Part shown: in pieces, positions 33,461-41,385 of the stretch | Numbering within the stretch: the first letter of the stretch is position 1 | Layout of the letters: each line of letters opens with the position of its first letter | Source of the DNA: DAIDKA01 sp035503515 | GTDB lineage: Bacteria; Pseudomonadota; Gammaproteobacteria; Steroidobacterales; Steroidobacteraceae | DNA length: 64,000 nt | Assembly: GCA_035503515.1 (NCBI GenBank) | Contig: DATJTJ010000129.1 | Location: 46,624 to 110,623, forward strand | Reading direction: 5' to 3' | The notes under the pieces: model-generated | What the model was told of the DNA's origin: nothing | Seen by the model: only the letters and a program-made list of their open reading frames with translations | Databases searched by the model: none | Made by a program: the position numbers and the translations under genes

Positions 33461-34915
33461 ATGAGCATCAAATCCGACAACTGGATCCGTCGCATGGCTG
33501 CCGGGCACGGGATGATCGAGCCCTTCGAGGCCGGACAGGTCCGCCAGGCTGACGGCCAGCGCATCGTTTCCTACGGCACCTCCAGTTATGGTTATGACGT
33601 GCGCTGTGCCAACGAGTTCAAGATCTTCACCAACATCAACTCCACCATCGTGGATCCGAAGCACTTCGACGAGAAGAGCTTCGTCGACGTGAAGGCGGAC
33701 GTGTGCCTGATCCCGCCGAACTCCTTCGCCCTGGCGCGCACGGTGGAATATTTCCGCATTCCACGCAGCGTGCTCACGGTCTGCCTGGGAAAATCCACGT
33801 ACGCCCGCTGTTTTGCCGCCGATACGCGGGTGGCGTTGGTCGACGGCAGCTCGGCTACCCTGGAGGACATGGCGACCCGAAATGCGGCCGGGGAGCTGTT
33901 CTGGGGCTACAGTCTCGGCGCCCACGGGCGCATAGAGGTGACTTTGCTGGATACCCCGCGATATGTCGGCCGGGATTCTCTGATCGAGCTGACCCTGGAC
34001 AGTGGGGAAGTGATCCGTGCCACTCCGGATCACGTGTTCTTCCGCAGGGATGGCCGCATGGCGCCGGCCGGGGAGCTGCGTGCCGGCGACTGCATGATGC
34101 CGCTCTACCGCGATGTCATCGGTGGGTACGAGAGTGTCTACCAGCCCCTGAACGGGCACATGCTGCCTACGCACAGGCTCGCGGATGAATGGAATCTACG
34201 CCACGGGATCTACGCCGACGAGCCGCGGACGCACAGGCACCATATCGATTTCGACAGGCGCAACAACAGGCCGACGAATCTCCGGCGCATGCCCGCCTCA
34301 GAGCACATCCGGATGCATAATTGCGAAAGCTACGGCGCCGAGTTCGACCCGGACGAGCACGGCGCTTCGATTAGTGCGGCGGCCGGGGACGATAATCGAC
34401 GTTTGCGCCAGGCGGAAATCGCCCGGGTCATCAATCTTCGCGGCGAGATAACCGAGGATGTCGTTCGCCACGCTCTCGACCAGAGCGGGTCCATCCGCGG
34501 CGCGGCACGATACCTGAATTGCGATCGGTCGGTCTTCAGGCGATTTCCGCACGTCATATCGAGTTTTCACGGCACCCCGGGGCGAAACCATAAAATACTC
34601 AGCGTGCGAGAGCTTCCTGGTGACCACGACGTTTACTGCCTGACGGTTCCCGAAGCGGGGAATTTCGCTTTGGAAGCTGGCGTGTTTGTGAAAAACTGCG
34701 GCATCATCGTCAACGTAACGCCCCTGGAACCGGAGTGGGAAGGCCACGTTACGCTGGAGTTCTCCAACACGACGCCGCTCCCGGCGCGCATCTACGCCAA
34801 TGAGGGCGTCGCCCAGATGCTGTTCTTCGAGTCCGATGAGGTGTGTTCGACTTCGTACGCCGACCGGGGCGGCAAGTACCAGGGCCAGAGGGGCGTGACG
34901 CTGCCGAAGACCTGA
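33461..34915 (+). CDS. dcd: dCTP deaminase interrupted by an in-frame intein
   Basis: The precursor is 484 residues. The exteins (residues 1-116 and 413-484) join to a 188-residue dCTP deaminase, the normal length, which converts dCTP to dUTP for thymidylate synthesis. Extein landmarks are MSIKSDNWIRRMA, SYGTSSYGYDVRC, the active-site GKSTYAR, CGIIVNVTPLEPEWEG with the catalytic Glu region, and the C-terminal SYADRGGKYQGQ. The intein follows GKSTYAR directly, next to the catalytic Arg, so deaminase activity requires splicing. ATG 33461 has a GAGG ribosome-binding site. The frame is open throughout, so the element appears functional. The DNA around 34561-34680 is about 57% GC by hand count, lower than flanking genes appear. 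Confidence 0.95.
   Translation: MSIKSDNWIRRMAAGHGMIEPFEAGQVRQADGQRIVSYGTSSYGYDVRCANEFKIFTNINSTIVDPKHFDEKSFVDVKADVCLIPPNSFALARTVEYFRIPRSVLTVCLGKSTYARCFAADTRVALVDGSSATLEDMATRNAAGELFWGYSLGAHGRIEVTLLDTPRYVGRDSLIELTLDSGEVIRATPDHVFFRRDGRMAPAGELRAGDCMMPLYRDVIGGYESVYQPLNGHMLPTHRLADEWNLRHGIYADEPRTHRHHIDFDRRNNRPTNLRRMPASEHIRMHNCESYGAEFDPDEHGASISAAAGDDNRRLRQAEIARVINLRGEITEDVVRHALDQSGSIRGAARYLNCDRSVFRRFPHVISSFHGTPGRNHKILSVRELPGDHDVYCLTVPEAGNFALEAGVFVKNCGIIVNVTPLEPEWEGHVTLEFSNTTPLPARIYANEGVAQMLFFESDEVCSTSYADRGGKYQGQRGVTLPKT
33809..34696 (+). mobile_element. Intein with HNH homing endonuclease domain in dcd
   Basis: A 296-codon protein-splicing element. Block A begins at Cys1 (CFAADTRVALVDG). Block B is GEVIRATPDH, with the T-x2-H motif at residues 72-75. 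Blocks F/G are DVYCLTVPEAGNFALEAG followed by VFVKN, ending at Asn296, and the next extein residue is Cys. The middle holds an HNH endonuclease signature (about residues 140-170): HRHHIDFDRRNNRPTNLRR followed by EHIRMH. The penultimate residue is Lys, not the usual His. Removing it restores a normal dCTP deaminase. The endonuclease should cut an intein-less dcd allele, which would explain insertion at a highly conserved site. Confidence 0.93.
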
Positions 34916-34928
34916 AGGCGGCCGGCGC

Positions 34929-35609
34929 TCAGGGCGCCGTGTAGTGCACGGCGATGATGCGCATGGACAGGTCGACGCTGCCGTTGCGGCTGCGATTGGC
35001 CTGCAGGGGCATGTAGTTGAGCTTGGGCGCCAGCCACAGCCGGGTCACGCGGTCCGAGCCCGGCCGGTCGCTGCGGTACACCACGGTGTCGAGCGTCCCG
35101 AGCGGGGTCTTCAGGACTTCGGTGCGCTCACGCGTGTAGAAGTATTCCTTGGCCTCGTTCTTGTCGAACAGCTTGAACTGCGTGGGCACGAGTCCGGCCT
35201 GCAGCTGCCGCATCAGTTCGATCTGGACCGACATGGGATCCTGGATGCCGGCAACCAGCGGCTGGTCGACGGGGTGCTGTTCGGCGGTGCCATGGACCCG
35301 ACCGGTGCCGCGATCGAAAGTAAGGTCGACGAGGTCGCTGTGGTCGCGCGCCAGGCCGCTTTCCCGGTAATGCAGCGGGACCACGTGGCCGTCGGCAAGC
35401 GTAAAGGTACTGCTTTGGATCAGGGCGTCCGGAAACACCAGACGGAAGAGGCCGTGTGCCTTGATATCCGAACTGTAGGTGAAGGTGCCGGTCGACGGCG
35501 TCGACAGGGTCAGGGTGGAACCCCCGGCCGGGATGCCGTGCCAGGCCACCTCGTAGGTGGCGACAAAGGGCAGCGGTGGGGGCTGGGGAGGCGTGGGCGA
35601 GGGCAGCAC
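34929..35609 (-). CDS. DUF3108 domain protein
   Basis: A protein of about 226 residues with the DUF3108 fold: FVATYEVAWHGIPAGGSTLTL at the start, YSSDIKAHGLFRLVFPD, a central FDRGTGRVHGTAEQHPVDQPLVAGIQDPMS segment and LWLAPKLNYMPLQ near the end. Members are usually exported, but here no signal peptide precedes the domain. The most plausible start is GTG 35609 (VLPSPTPPQPPP). It is divergent from the DUF2066 gene with only 24 bp between start codons, and convergent with dcd (13-bp gap). Function unknown; envelope association is assumed from the family. Confidence 0.72.
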   Translation of the reverse strand: MLPSPTPPQPPPLPFVATYEVAWHGIPAGGSTLTLSTPSTGTFTYSSDIKAHGLFRLVFPDALIQSSTFTLADGHVVPLHYRESGLARDHSDLVDLTFDRGTGRVHGTAEQHPVDQPLVAGIQDPMSVQIELMRQLQAGLVPTQFKLFDKNEAKEYFYTRERTEVLKTPLGTLDTVVYRSDRPGSDRVTRLWLAPKLNYMPLQANRSRNGSVDLSMRIIAVHYTAP

Positions 35610-35616
35610 CCCGGGG

Positions 35617-35626
35617 ATTGTACAAT
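35617..35626. promoter_or_regulatory. Symmetrical ATTGTACAAT element between divergent DUF3108 and DUF2066 genes
   Basis: A perfect 10-bp palindrome. On each strand it contains TACAAT, a good -10 match, placed 7 bases before the DUF2066 ATG (35634) on one side and 7 bases before the DUF3108 GTG (35609) on the other. Both messages could therefore be leaderless. No matching -35 boxes were found. Confidence 0.45.
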
Positions 35627-35633
35627 AGGGATC

Positions 35634-36608
35634 ATGAACCCCACCCGACGTCCGTTCCCGGAGTCCCCGCGCAAGCGCGGCTGGAAAATCATGGTCTGCG
35701 CACTGGCAGTGTTCGCGGTCGCGCCGGCCTGGGCCCTGCGCCCGGTGCAGGTCTACCAGGTCATCGTGCGCGGCGCCTCGGCCGCGAACGTGGTCAGTGA
35801 AGCCCTGCGCGAGGCGCTGGTCCGGGCGACCGGCCGGCGCGAGGCGGCCGCCGATCCCCAGTTCGCGCCCCTCGTCCAGGATGCGGCCCAGTACCTGAAG
35901 TCCTCGCGCGCGCTCGCCGGCGGGGCGATCCAGGTGGACTTCGACGGCGTGCGGCTGGCCCAGGCCATCGTCGCCGCCGGGGGCACGCTCTGGGACAGCA
36001 ACCGTCCCTTCACCCTGGTCGCCATCGATCCGGCGCCCACGGGTCCCGCGGCCGATGCCCTGCGCGTGCAGCTGGAGCAGGCCGCGGAGGAGCGCGGGCT
36101 GCCGATCAGCGTCGTGCCGCTGGCCGTGACCGATGCCGCGGGTGCGCCGCTGTCGGATGCAGCGGTGCTCCAGAGCGCCGAGGGCCTGGGAGGCGACGCC
36201 GTCCTGATCGGCCGCGCCGATCCGGCCAATGCCGCGCAATGGCAGTGGCATCTCGTGACCGGTCATTCCGCGGACGGCTGGAACGGCGGCACGGATACCG
36301 GCATCAACGGTGCCGCCGATTCCCTGGCGAGTGTCGCGGTGGCGGTCGGCTCGCGGCCGCTCGAGCAGGTCGTGGTCGAGATCGGCGGGGTCGGCACGCT
36401 GAGTGATTATGCGCACGTCGAGGAGCTGCTGCGCGCCATCCCGGGCGTGCAGGCTTCGGGACTGACGGCGGCGCAGAACGATCGGGCGACCTTTGCGCTG
36501 AACGTACGCGGCGGCGGTCCGGCGCTGCTGCGCGCGTTGTCCGGTTCGCAGCATTTCAGTGGTGCCACCGGCAGTGAGACGCAGGTACAGCTGACCTACA
36601 TGCCGTGA
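35634..36608 (+). CDS. DUF2066 domain-containing exported protein
   Basis: A 324-residue protein with a signal peptide (charged start, then WKIMVCALAVFAVAPAWA). The mature part matches DUF2066: VYQVIVRGASAANVVSEALREALVRATGR and a tail rich in beta strands (VVVEIGGVGTLSDYAHVEELLRAIPGV). It is typically found just upstream of a CDP-alcohol transferase and hda in gammaproteobacteria, as here. Function is unknown. The ATG overlaps no other gene, and the stop overlaps the next start (GTGA). Confidence 0.82.
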   Translation: MNPTRRPFPESPRKRGWKIMVCALAVFAVAPAWALRPVQVYQVIVRGASAANVVSEALREALVRATGRREAAADPQFAPLVQDAAQYLKSSRALAGGAIQVDFDGVRLAQAIVAAGGTLWDSNRPFTLVAIDPAPTGPAADALRVQLEQAAEERGLPISVVPLAVTDAAGAPLSDAAVLQSAEGLGGDAVLIGRADPANAAQWQWHLVTGHSADGWNGGTDTGINGAADSLASVAVAVGSRPLEQVVVEIGGVGTLSDYAHVEELLRAIPGVQASGLTAAQNDRATFALNVRGGGPALLRALSGSQHFSGATGSETQVQLTYMP

Positions 36609-37156
36609 GCACGCTGCGGTACCTGCCGAACCTGATCTGCCTGGCGCGCATCGCGCTCATCTGGCCGATCCTATGGCTGCTGGCGGCCCGGGATTACGGC
36701 TGGGCCGCCGTCTGTTTCTTCCTCGCCGGTATCTCGGATCTTGCCGACGGCTTCCTCGCCAAACGCTTCGGCTGGTCCTCGGAGCTGGGCAAGTGGCTGG
36801 ATCCGGCGGCCGACAAATGCCTGCTGATCGCCGTCTTCGTGTTTGCCGCCTGGGCCGGGCTGGTTCCGCGCTGGCTGACCGCGGTGGTCATCACGCGCGA
36901 CGTGATGATCGCGCTCGGGGCGCTGTGCTATCTGGCGTGGCTGGGCCCGTTGCACGGGCATCCCACGTTTGCCAGCAAGTTGAACACGCTGGTCCAGCTC
37001 GCCTACCTGCTGGGGGTGATGATGTTCAAGGCCATTGGCTTCCCGCCGGTGCCGCTGTTGCAGATCGGTACCCTGCTGACGCTGGTCACCACGGTGCTCT
37101 CCGGTGCAGGTTACATGATCGAGTACGCGCAGCGCGCCACCCGCGCACCGGCCTGA
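36605..37156 (+). CDS. CDP-alcohol phosphatidyltransferase family protein
   Basis: A 183-residue inner-membrane enzyme with about five helices. It carries the family motif D-x2-D-G-x2-A-K-R-x7-G-x3-D-x3-D (DLADGFLAKRFGWSSELGKW followed by LDPAADK), which coordinates the divalent metal and CDP-diacylglycerol. It resembles phosphatidylglycerophosphate synthase, but substrate choice within this family cannot be read from sequence. It starts at GTG 36605 overlapping the DUF2066 stop; hda follows 1 bp after its stop. Confidence 0.85.
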   Translation: MSTLRYLPNLICLARIALIWPILWLLAARDYGWAAVCFFLAGISDLADGFLAKRFGWSSELGKWLDPAADKCLLIAVFVFAAWAGLVPRWLTAVVITRDVMIALGALCYLAWLGPLHGHPTFASKLNTLVQLAYLLGVMMFKAIGFPPVPLLQIGTLLTLVTTVLSGAGYMIEYAQRATRAPA

Positions 37157-37157
37157 A

Positions 37158-37859
37158 ATGATGGATCAGCTGCCTCTCGGCTTGCGGCTCGCGGACCGGG
37201 CCGTTTTCGCAACGTTCTGGCAGCAGGGCAACGAACAGCTGCTCGGGCACCTGCAGGACACTGCGTGCGGGGCCACCCGGGGCATGACCTGGCTCGCCGG
37301 CGCCCACGCCAGCGGCAAGTCGCATCTGCTGCAGGCGACCTGTGCCTTTGCACCCGCCACGCGCCGCTGCGGATTCTTTCCCCTGGGCCAGCTGCAGGGG
37401 CTCGGGCCGACCGCGCTCGAGGGGCTGCCGCGCCTGGATCTGGTATGCCTGGATGATGTGCAGCTGGCCGCCGGCAACGAGCCCTGGGAGCAGGCGCTGT
37501 TCGGGCTGTACCGCGAGATCGAGGAGAGCGGCGGATCGCTGGTTGCCGCAGCGCCCGTCCAGCCGGCGCATCTGCCCTGGCAGCTGAAGGACCTGGCCTC
37601 GCGCCTTGCGGCGGCGACGATCTTCACGCTGCGGCCCCTGGAGGAGGCGGCGCAGCGCGATGCCCTGATGCTGCGCGCCCGGGTGCGCGGTTTCGAACTG
37701 CCCGAGGACGTCGCCCGCTGGCTGCAGCGACGCTACCCTCGCGACATGGCCACGCTCTATCGGCTGCTCGACACGCTCGACAGTGCGGCGCTCATCGCAC
37801 AGCGGCGTCTGACCGTGCCGTTCATCCGGTCCGTGCTGCTAGGACGCGCGCAGTCGTAG
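37158..37859 (+). CDS. hda: DnaA regulatory inactivator Hda
   Basis: A 233-residue AAA+ protein homologous to DnaA domain III. With the beta clamp, Hda stimulates ATP hydrolysis by DnaA and prevents re-initiation. It has an N-terminal clamp-binding motif region (MMDQLPLGLRL; QLPLGL fits), P-loop GAHASGKSHLLQA, Walker B LVCLDDVQL and a Box VI/VII-like segment DMATLYRLLDTLD. It follows the CDP-alcohol transferase gene, as in other gammaproteobacteria, and its end overlaps the convergent wrbA by 21 bp. Confidence 0.92.
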   Translation: MMDQLPLGLRLADRAVFATFWQQGNEQLLGHLQDTACGATRGMTWLAGAHASGKSHLLQATCAFAPATRRCGFFPLGQLQGLGPTALEGLPRLDLVCLDDVQLAAGNEPWEQALFGLYREIEESGGSLVAAAPVQPAHLPWQLKDLASRLAAATIFTLRPLEEAAQRDALMLRARVRGFELPEDVARWLQRRYPRDMATLYRLLDTLDSAALIAQRRLTVPFIRSVLLGRAQS

Positions 37860-38432
37860 CGCGATCTGCGCCACGCGCGCCCCCAGCGCCTGGGCAAGGT
37901 CCTTCTCGTGGGTGCTGAGCCCGCCGCTGGCCAGACCGCTGACGTGGGTCGCGCCGTAGGGGGCGCCGCCGGAACGGGTCTGGTGGAGCGCGGACTCGGT
38001 GTATGGCAGGCCCACCAGGATCATTCCATGGTGCAGCAGCGGCAGCATCATGCTCAGCAATGTCGTTTCCTGGCCGCCGTGCAGGGTCTGGGTGGAGGTG
38101 AACACGGCGGCGGGCTTGCCGGCCAACGCCCCGCTGGCCCACAGCGCCCCGGTGCCATCCAGGAAATGCTTCAACGGTGCCGCCATGTTGCCGAAACGCG
38201 TGGGACTGCCCAGCACCAGGCCGTCGGCGCCGGCCAGATCATCGGCCGTCGCATAGGCCGGTCCGCTCTCCGGCACGGGCTGTGCCGGACCTTCGGCGGT
38301 GGTCACGACGGGCGGAACCGTACGCAGCACCGCGCTGGCGCCGGCCACGCTTTCGACACCCCGGCACACGTGCCGCGCCAGTTCGAGGGTCGCGCCATTG
38401 CGTGAATAGAACAGGACCAGGATGCGTGCCAT
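37839..38432 (-). CDS. wrbA: NAD(P)H:quinone oxidoreductase WrbA
   Basis: A 197-residue flavodoxin-like FMN enzyme performing two-electron quinone reduction. The FMN phosphate loop is LFYSRNGATLELA; GSPTRFGNMAAPLKHFLDGTG and TSTQTLHGGQETTLLSMMLPL are diagnostic of WrbA. ATG 38432 gives the usual start MARILVLFYSRNG; an ATG three codons upstream (38441) is also possible. It is divergent from acylphosphatase. Confidence 0.92.
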   Translation of the reverse strand: MARILVLFYSRNGATLELARHVCRGVESVAGASAVLRTVPPVVTTAEGPAQPVPESGPAYATADDLAGADGLVLGSPTRFGNMAAPLKHFLDGTGALWASGALAGKPAAVFTSTQTLHGGQETTLLSMMLPLLHHGMILVGLPYTESALHQTRSGGAPYGATHVSGLASGGLSTHEKDLAQALGARVAQIALRLRAS

Positions 38433-38474
38433 GGGCGCCATCCTACAGCCTCCGGGTTAAGATTCCTTCCAGGC

Positions 38475-38744
38475 ATGATCAGCAGGATGTGTTGGGTCAG
38501 CGGTCGGGTGCAGGGCGTGTTCTATCGGGGCACGGCCGCCGCTCGGGCGCGCGAGATGGGAGTTGCCGGCTATGCGCGCAATCTGCCCGACGGCCGGGTC
38601 GAAGTGCTGGCACAGGGTGAGCCGGCGCAGGTCGAAGCCTTCATCCAGTGGCTGTGGATCGGTTCGGTCGCCTCGAAGGTGACGGCGGTCGAAGTCCGCG
38701 ATGCGGCGGACACCCCGGCACGCGCGGGATTCACCGCCGGGTGA
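38475..38744 (+). CDS. acyP: Acylphosphatase
   Basis: An 89-residue enzyme hydrolysing carboxyl-phosphate bonds. The catalytic Arg is in GRVQGVFYR and the Asn in GYARNLPDGRVEV. Full length for the family. It overlaps the convergent lytic transglycosylase gene by 14 bp. Confidence 0.93.
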   Translation: MISRMCWVSGRVQGVFYRGTAAARAREMGVAGYARNLPDGRVEVLAQGEPAQVEAFIQWLWIGSVASKVTAVEVRDAADTPARAGFTAG

Positions 38745-39363
38745 TGTGCGGCGGGGCGCCCAGGTCATCGGCGCCGGTCCAGCGCCCCCAGCGCTGCAGG
38801 ACCAGATCCGAGTAGTTGCGCCGCCCGACGCTGCCGTTGTAGCGCGCCAGCGCCCGCGCATAGTCGTGATGTTCCTGCTGCAGGTAGAAGCGCAGGATGG
38901 CGCAGCCCATGCGGATGTTCTGGGTGTCATGCACCAGCTCATAGCGGCGCATGCCCAGACGCTCGGGCCAGAAGGGCATCACCTGCATCAGGCCCACGGC
39001 CCCGGCGTTGGAGACCGCCCAGCGATCGAACCGGCTTTCCACATCGATCACCGCCAGTACCAGCCCCGGCGGCAGGGGTGTGGCACCGGTGCGATGGGTC
39101 TCGCAGTACACCGCCGTCAGGATGTCCAGGCGCTCGGCGTCGTTCCTGACGCGGTTGCGCAGGCGCGGCTCCATGAGCTTGTACCAGACGGCCGAGTCGA
39201 AGCGGTCCGGAAAGCATTGGGCCTGGGCAATCGCCGCCGCCACCACGGTCCGCAGGCCCGCATCGAGCTGCTGGTCAGCGCGGGCGCGCGGCGCCGCGAG
39301 CACGGCCAACAGGCCCAGCAGGGCGCACAGGAACGGCAGCAGGCGAGGTTTCGGGTCTGGCAC
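38731..39363 (-). CDS. Lytic transglycosylase (SLT domain)
   Basis: A 210-residue exported peptidoglycan lytic enzyme. A signal peptide (LLPFLCALLGLLAVLAAPRARA) is followed by a helical region and an SLT-type catalytic domain with the catalytic Glu in VIDVESRFDRWAVS, the NAGAVGLMQVMPFW motif and the LARYNGSVGRRNYSDLV end motif. The AVSNAGAVGLMQVMP pattern is characteristic of family 1 lytic transglycosylases. Confidence 0.9.
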   Translation of the reverse strand: MPDPKPRLLPFLCALLGLLAVLAAPRARADQQLDAGLRTVVAAAIAQAQCFPDRFDSAVWYKLMEPRLRNRVRNDAERLDILTAVYCETHRTGATPLPPGLVLAVIDVESRFDRWAVSNAGAVGLMQVMPFWPERLGMRRYELVHDTQNIRMGCAILRFYLQQEHHDYARALARYNGSVGRRNYSDLVLQRWGRWTGADDLGAPPHITRR

Positions 39364-39397
39364 GGCTCGGGCGATCTTACAGTATCATCCCGCGACC

Positions 39398-40189
39398 ATG
39401 ACCGAGCCCACTTCGCAGATTGACGAACCGCTGTCCCGGCCCCGCAGCCGCAGCATCTACCTGCTGCCCAACCTGCTCACGACGGGGGCTCTGTTTTCGG
39501 GCTTCTACGGCATCGTCGCGGCCATCGACAAGCACTTCGCGTCCGCCGGCATCGCGGTGTTCGTGGCGGGAATCTTCGACACGCTGGACGGCCGGACCGC
39601 GCGCGCCACCCGCACCGAAAGCGCCTTCGGCAAGGAATATGACAGCCTCTCGGACATGGTGTCCTTCGGGCTCGCCCCGGCCATCATTTCCTATCAGTGG
39701 GGCGTGGTGCGCATCGCCGAGTACGGACGTGCCTGGGGCCGGATCGGCTGGCTGGCGGCGTTCCTGTACTGCGTGGCGGCAGCGCTGCGGCTGGCGCGCT
39801 TCAATGCCCGGGCGGCCACCGCCGACAAACGCTACTTCGAGGGCCTGCCCAGTCCTTCGGCCGCCGCCATCGTCGCCGCCTTCATCTGGTTCTCCAGCGA
39901 ATGGCGCGAACCGGGCCTGCCGGGCCTGATCCTGGCATTCGGGATCACGGCCATCGCGGGCGCCCTGATGGTGAGCAGCTTCGGCTATCCCAGTTTCAAG
40001 CAGTTCAATCTCGACCGACGCGTGCGCTGGGCCTACATACTGCTGGTGCCGGTCTTCATCGTGCTGGTCGCCTTCGATCCACCCGCGATGCTGTTGTCGA
40101 TCTTCGGGGTCTATGCCGCCTCCGCGCCGCTGCTGTGGGCGGGCCGGCGCCTGCGGCGCCTGTTCCGGGGACCGCGCCCGCTTGGCTGA
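39398..40189 (+). CDS. pssA: CDP-diacylglycerol-serine O-phosphatidyltransferase
   Basis: A 263-residue integral membrane enzyme making phosphatidylserine, the precursor of phosphatidylethanolamine. The catalytic CDP-alcohol motif is DTLDGRTARATRTESAFG followed by KEYDSLSDMVSFG, the form seen in subclass-II PssA proteins. LLPNLLTTGALFSGFYGIVAA is the usual first helix. ATG 39398 was chosen because upstream in-frame sequence lies under the antisense transglycosylase gene. A likely -10 (TACAGT or TATCAT) is in 39379-39389. Confidence 0.9.
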   Translation: MTEPTSQIDEPLSRPRSRSIYLLPNLLTTGALFSGFYGIVAAIDKHFASAGIAVFVAGIFDTLDGRTARATRTESAFGKEYDSLSDMVSFGLAPAIISYQWGVVRIAEYGRAWGRIGWLAAFLYCVAAALRLARFNARAATADKRYFEGLPSPSAAAIVAAFIWFSSEWREPGLPGLILAFGITAIAGALMVSSFGYPSFKQFNLDRRVRWAYILLVPVFIVLVAFDPPAMLLSIFGVYAASAPLLWAGRRLRRLFRGPRPLG

Positions 40190-40877
40190 GGCCGGCGACC
40201 CGCGGCGACGGCACTACCTGGCGGCGCTGGGCATCGAGGAGTGGCTGCCCCGCGCCGCACCGGTCACGCCCGTGGTCGCTGCGGCGCCGGTGCCAGCGCC
40301 GGTCATTGCGGGGGAGCCGTCCTGGCAGCAGCTCACGGAGGAGGTCGCGCGCTGTACCCGCTGCGAGCTGCATCGGACCCGGACCCGCCCGGTATTGGGT
40401 GTAGGCGATCGCCGCGCCCAGTGGCTGGTGGTGGGAGAGGCCCCGGGTGCGGAGGAGGACCGCCGGGGCGAACCCTTCGTGGGTCGCGCCGGACAGCTGC
40501 TGGATGCCATGCTGCAGGCCATCGGCCTCGCCCGCGGGCGCGATGTGTACATCGCCAACATCCTCAAGAGCCGGCCGCCCGGCAATCGCGATCCGGCGCC
40601 GGCCGAAGTGGCGGCCTGCCTGCCGTATCTCGAGCGGCAGATCGAACTCATCCGGCCACGGCTGATCCTGGCGGTCGGGCGCATCGCCATGCAGAACCTG
40701 CTGCAGACGCAGAACAGCCTCGGCCGCATGCGGGGCCAGGTCCATACCTTCGGGGGACTTAAGACCCCGCTGATCGTGACGTATCATCCGGCTTATCTGT
40801 TGCGCAAGCCGGAGGACAAGCGCAAGGCGTGGGAGGACCTGAAGTTCGCCCGCACCGTGTTCGCCGGGCTTGCCTGA
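40182..40877 (+). CDS. Uracil-DNA glycosylase, family 4-like (Fe-S)
   Basis: A 231-residue protein of the SPO1-polymerase-like/family 4 uracil-DNA glycosylase group that removes uracil from DNA. It has CTRCELHRTR (Cys-x2-Cys cluster ligands), the uracil-site GEAPGAEEDRRGEPFVGRAG, and YHPAYLL near the end. Of the expected four cluster cysteines, the third is Ser in LKSRPPGNRDP, while the fourth (VAAC) is present 16 residues later. TTG 40182, overlapping the pssA stop, fits a normal N-terminus (LAEAGDPRRRHYLAALGIEEW); no ATG is better placed. Confidence 0.85.
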   Translation: MAEAGDPRRRHYLAALGIEEWLPRAAPVTPVVAAAPVPAPVIAGEPSWQQLTEEVARCTRCELHRTRTRPVLGVGDRRAQWLVVGEAPGAEEDRRGEPFVGRAGQLLDAMLQAIGLARGRDVYIANILKSRPPGNRDPAPAEVAACLPYLERQIELIRPRLILAVGRIAMQNLLQTQNSLGRMRGQVHTFGGLKTPLIVTYHPAYLLRKPEDKRKAWEDLKFARTVFAGLA

Positions 40878-40896
40878 AGGACCCCCGACATCCCCT

Positions 40897-41385
40897 ATGG
40901 CCACTGCCGCCGACCAGTTCGCCCATCCCGATCTCATCATCCGCGCCATGCGCGATGTCGATGTCGCCGAGGTCATCAGCATCGAACGGGCCTCCTACCA
41001 GTTTCCCTGGACCGAGGGCATCTTTCACGACTGTCTGCGGGTCGCCTACCTGTGCCGAGTGGCGGTGCAGGATCAGCGCATCATCGGCTACGCGGTCATG
41101 AGCATGGGTGCCGGCGAGGCGCACATCCTCAATCTCTGCGTACGTGAGGACGGGCGCCGGGCGGGCGTGGGGCGGACACTGATCCGGTATCTGCTGGATC
41201 AGGCCGAACGCGCCGGAATGCTCGAAGCCTTCCTCGAGGTGCGGCCGTCGAATGCCGTTGCGATCCGGCTGTACCAGTCGCTGGGCTTCGAGCAGATCGG
41301 CACCCGCCGCGGTTACTACCAGGCCGTCGGCGGCCGCGAGGATGCCGCTGTCCTGCGGCTGCGGCTCGAACCCTTCGAACGTTGA
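40897..41385 (+). CDS. rimI: Ribosomal-protein-S18-alanine N-acetyltransferase
   Basis: A 162-residue GNAT acetyltransferase. RimI features are the N-terminal IRAMRDVDVAEVISIERASYQFPWTEGIF, the acetyl-CoA loop VREDGRRAGVGRTLI, EVRPSNAVAIRLYQSLGFEQIG and the conserved RRGYYQ. ATG 40897 starts the family similarity. It is commonly encoded next to this uracil-DNA glycosylase type. Its stop overlaps the cls start (TGATG). Confidence 0.9.
   Translation: MATAADQFAHPDLIIRAMRDVDVAEVISIERASYQFPWTEGIFHDCLRVAYLCRVAVQDQRIIGYAVMSMGAGEAHILNLCVREDGRRAGVGRTLIRYLLDQAERAGMLEAFLEVRPSNAVAIRLYQSLGFEQIGTRRGYYQAVGGREDAAVLRLRLEPFER

Noticed and set aside
35610..36554. Upstream extension of the DUF3108 frame to a 541-residue protein
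   Set aside because: The extra 315 residues lie antisense to the DUF2066 gene and show no domain or natural composition; the DUF3108 domain is complete without them.
37158..37859. DnaA itself rather than Hda
   Set aside because: The protein is only 233 residues, lacks the DNA-binding domain IV, and has the short N-terminal clamp-binding motif of Hda.
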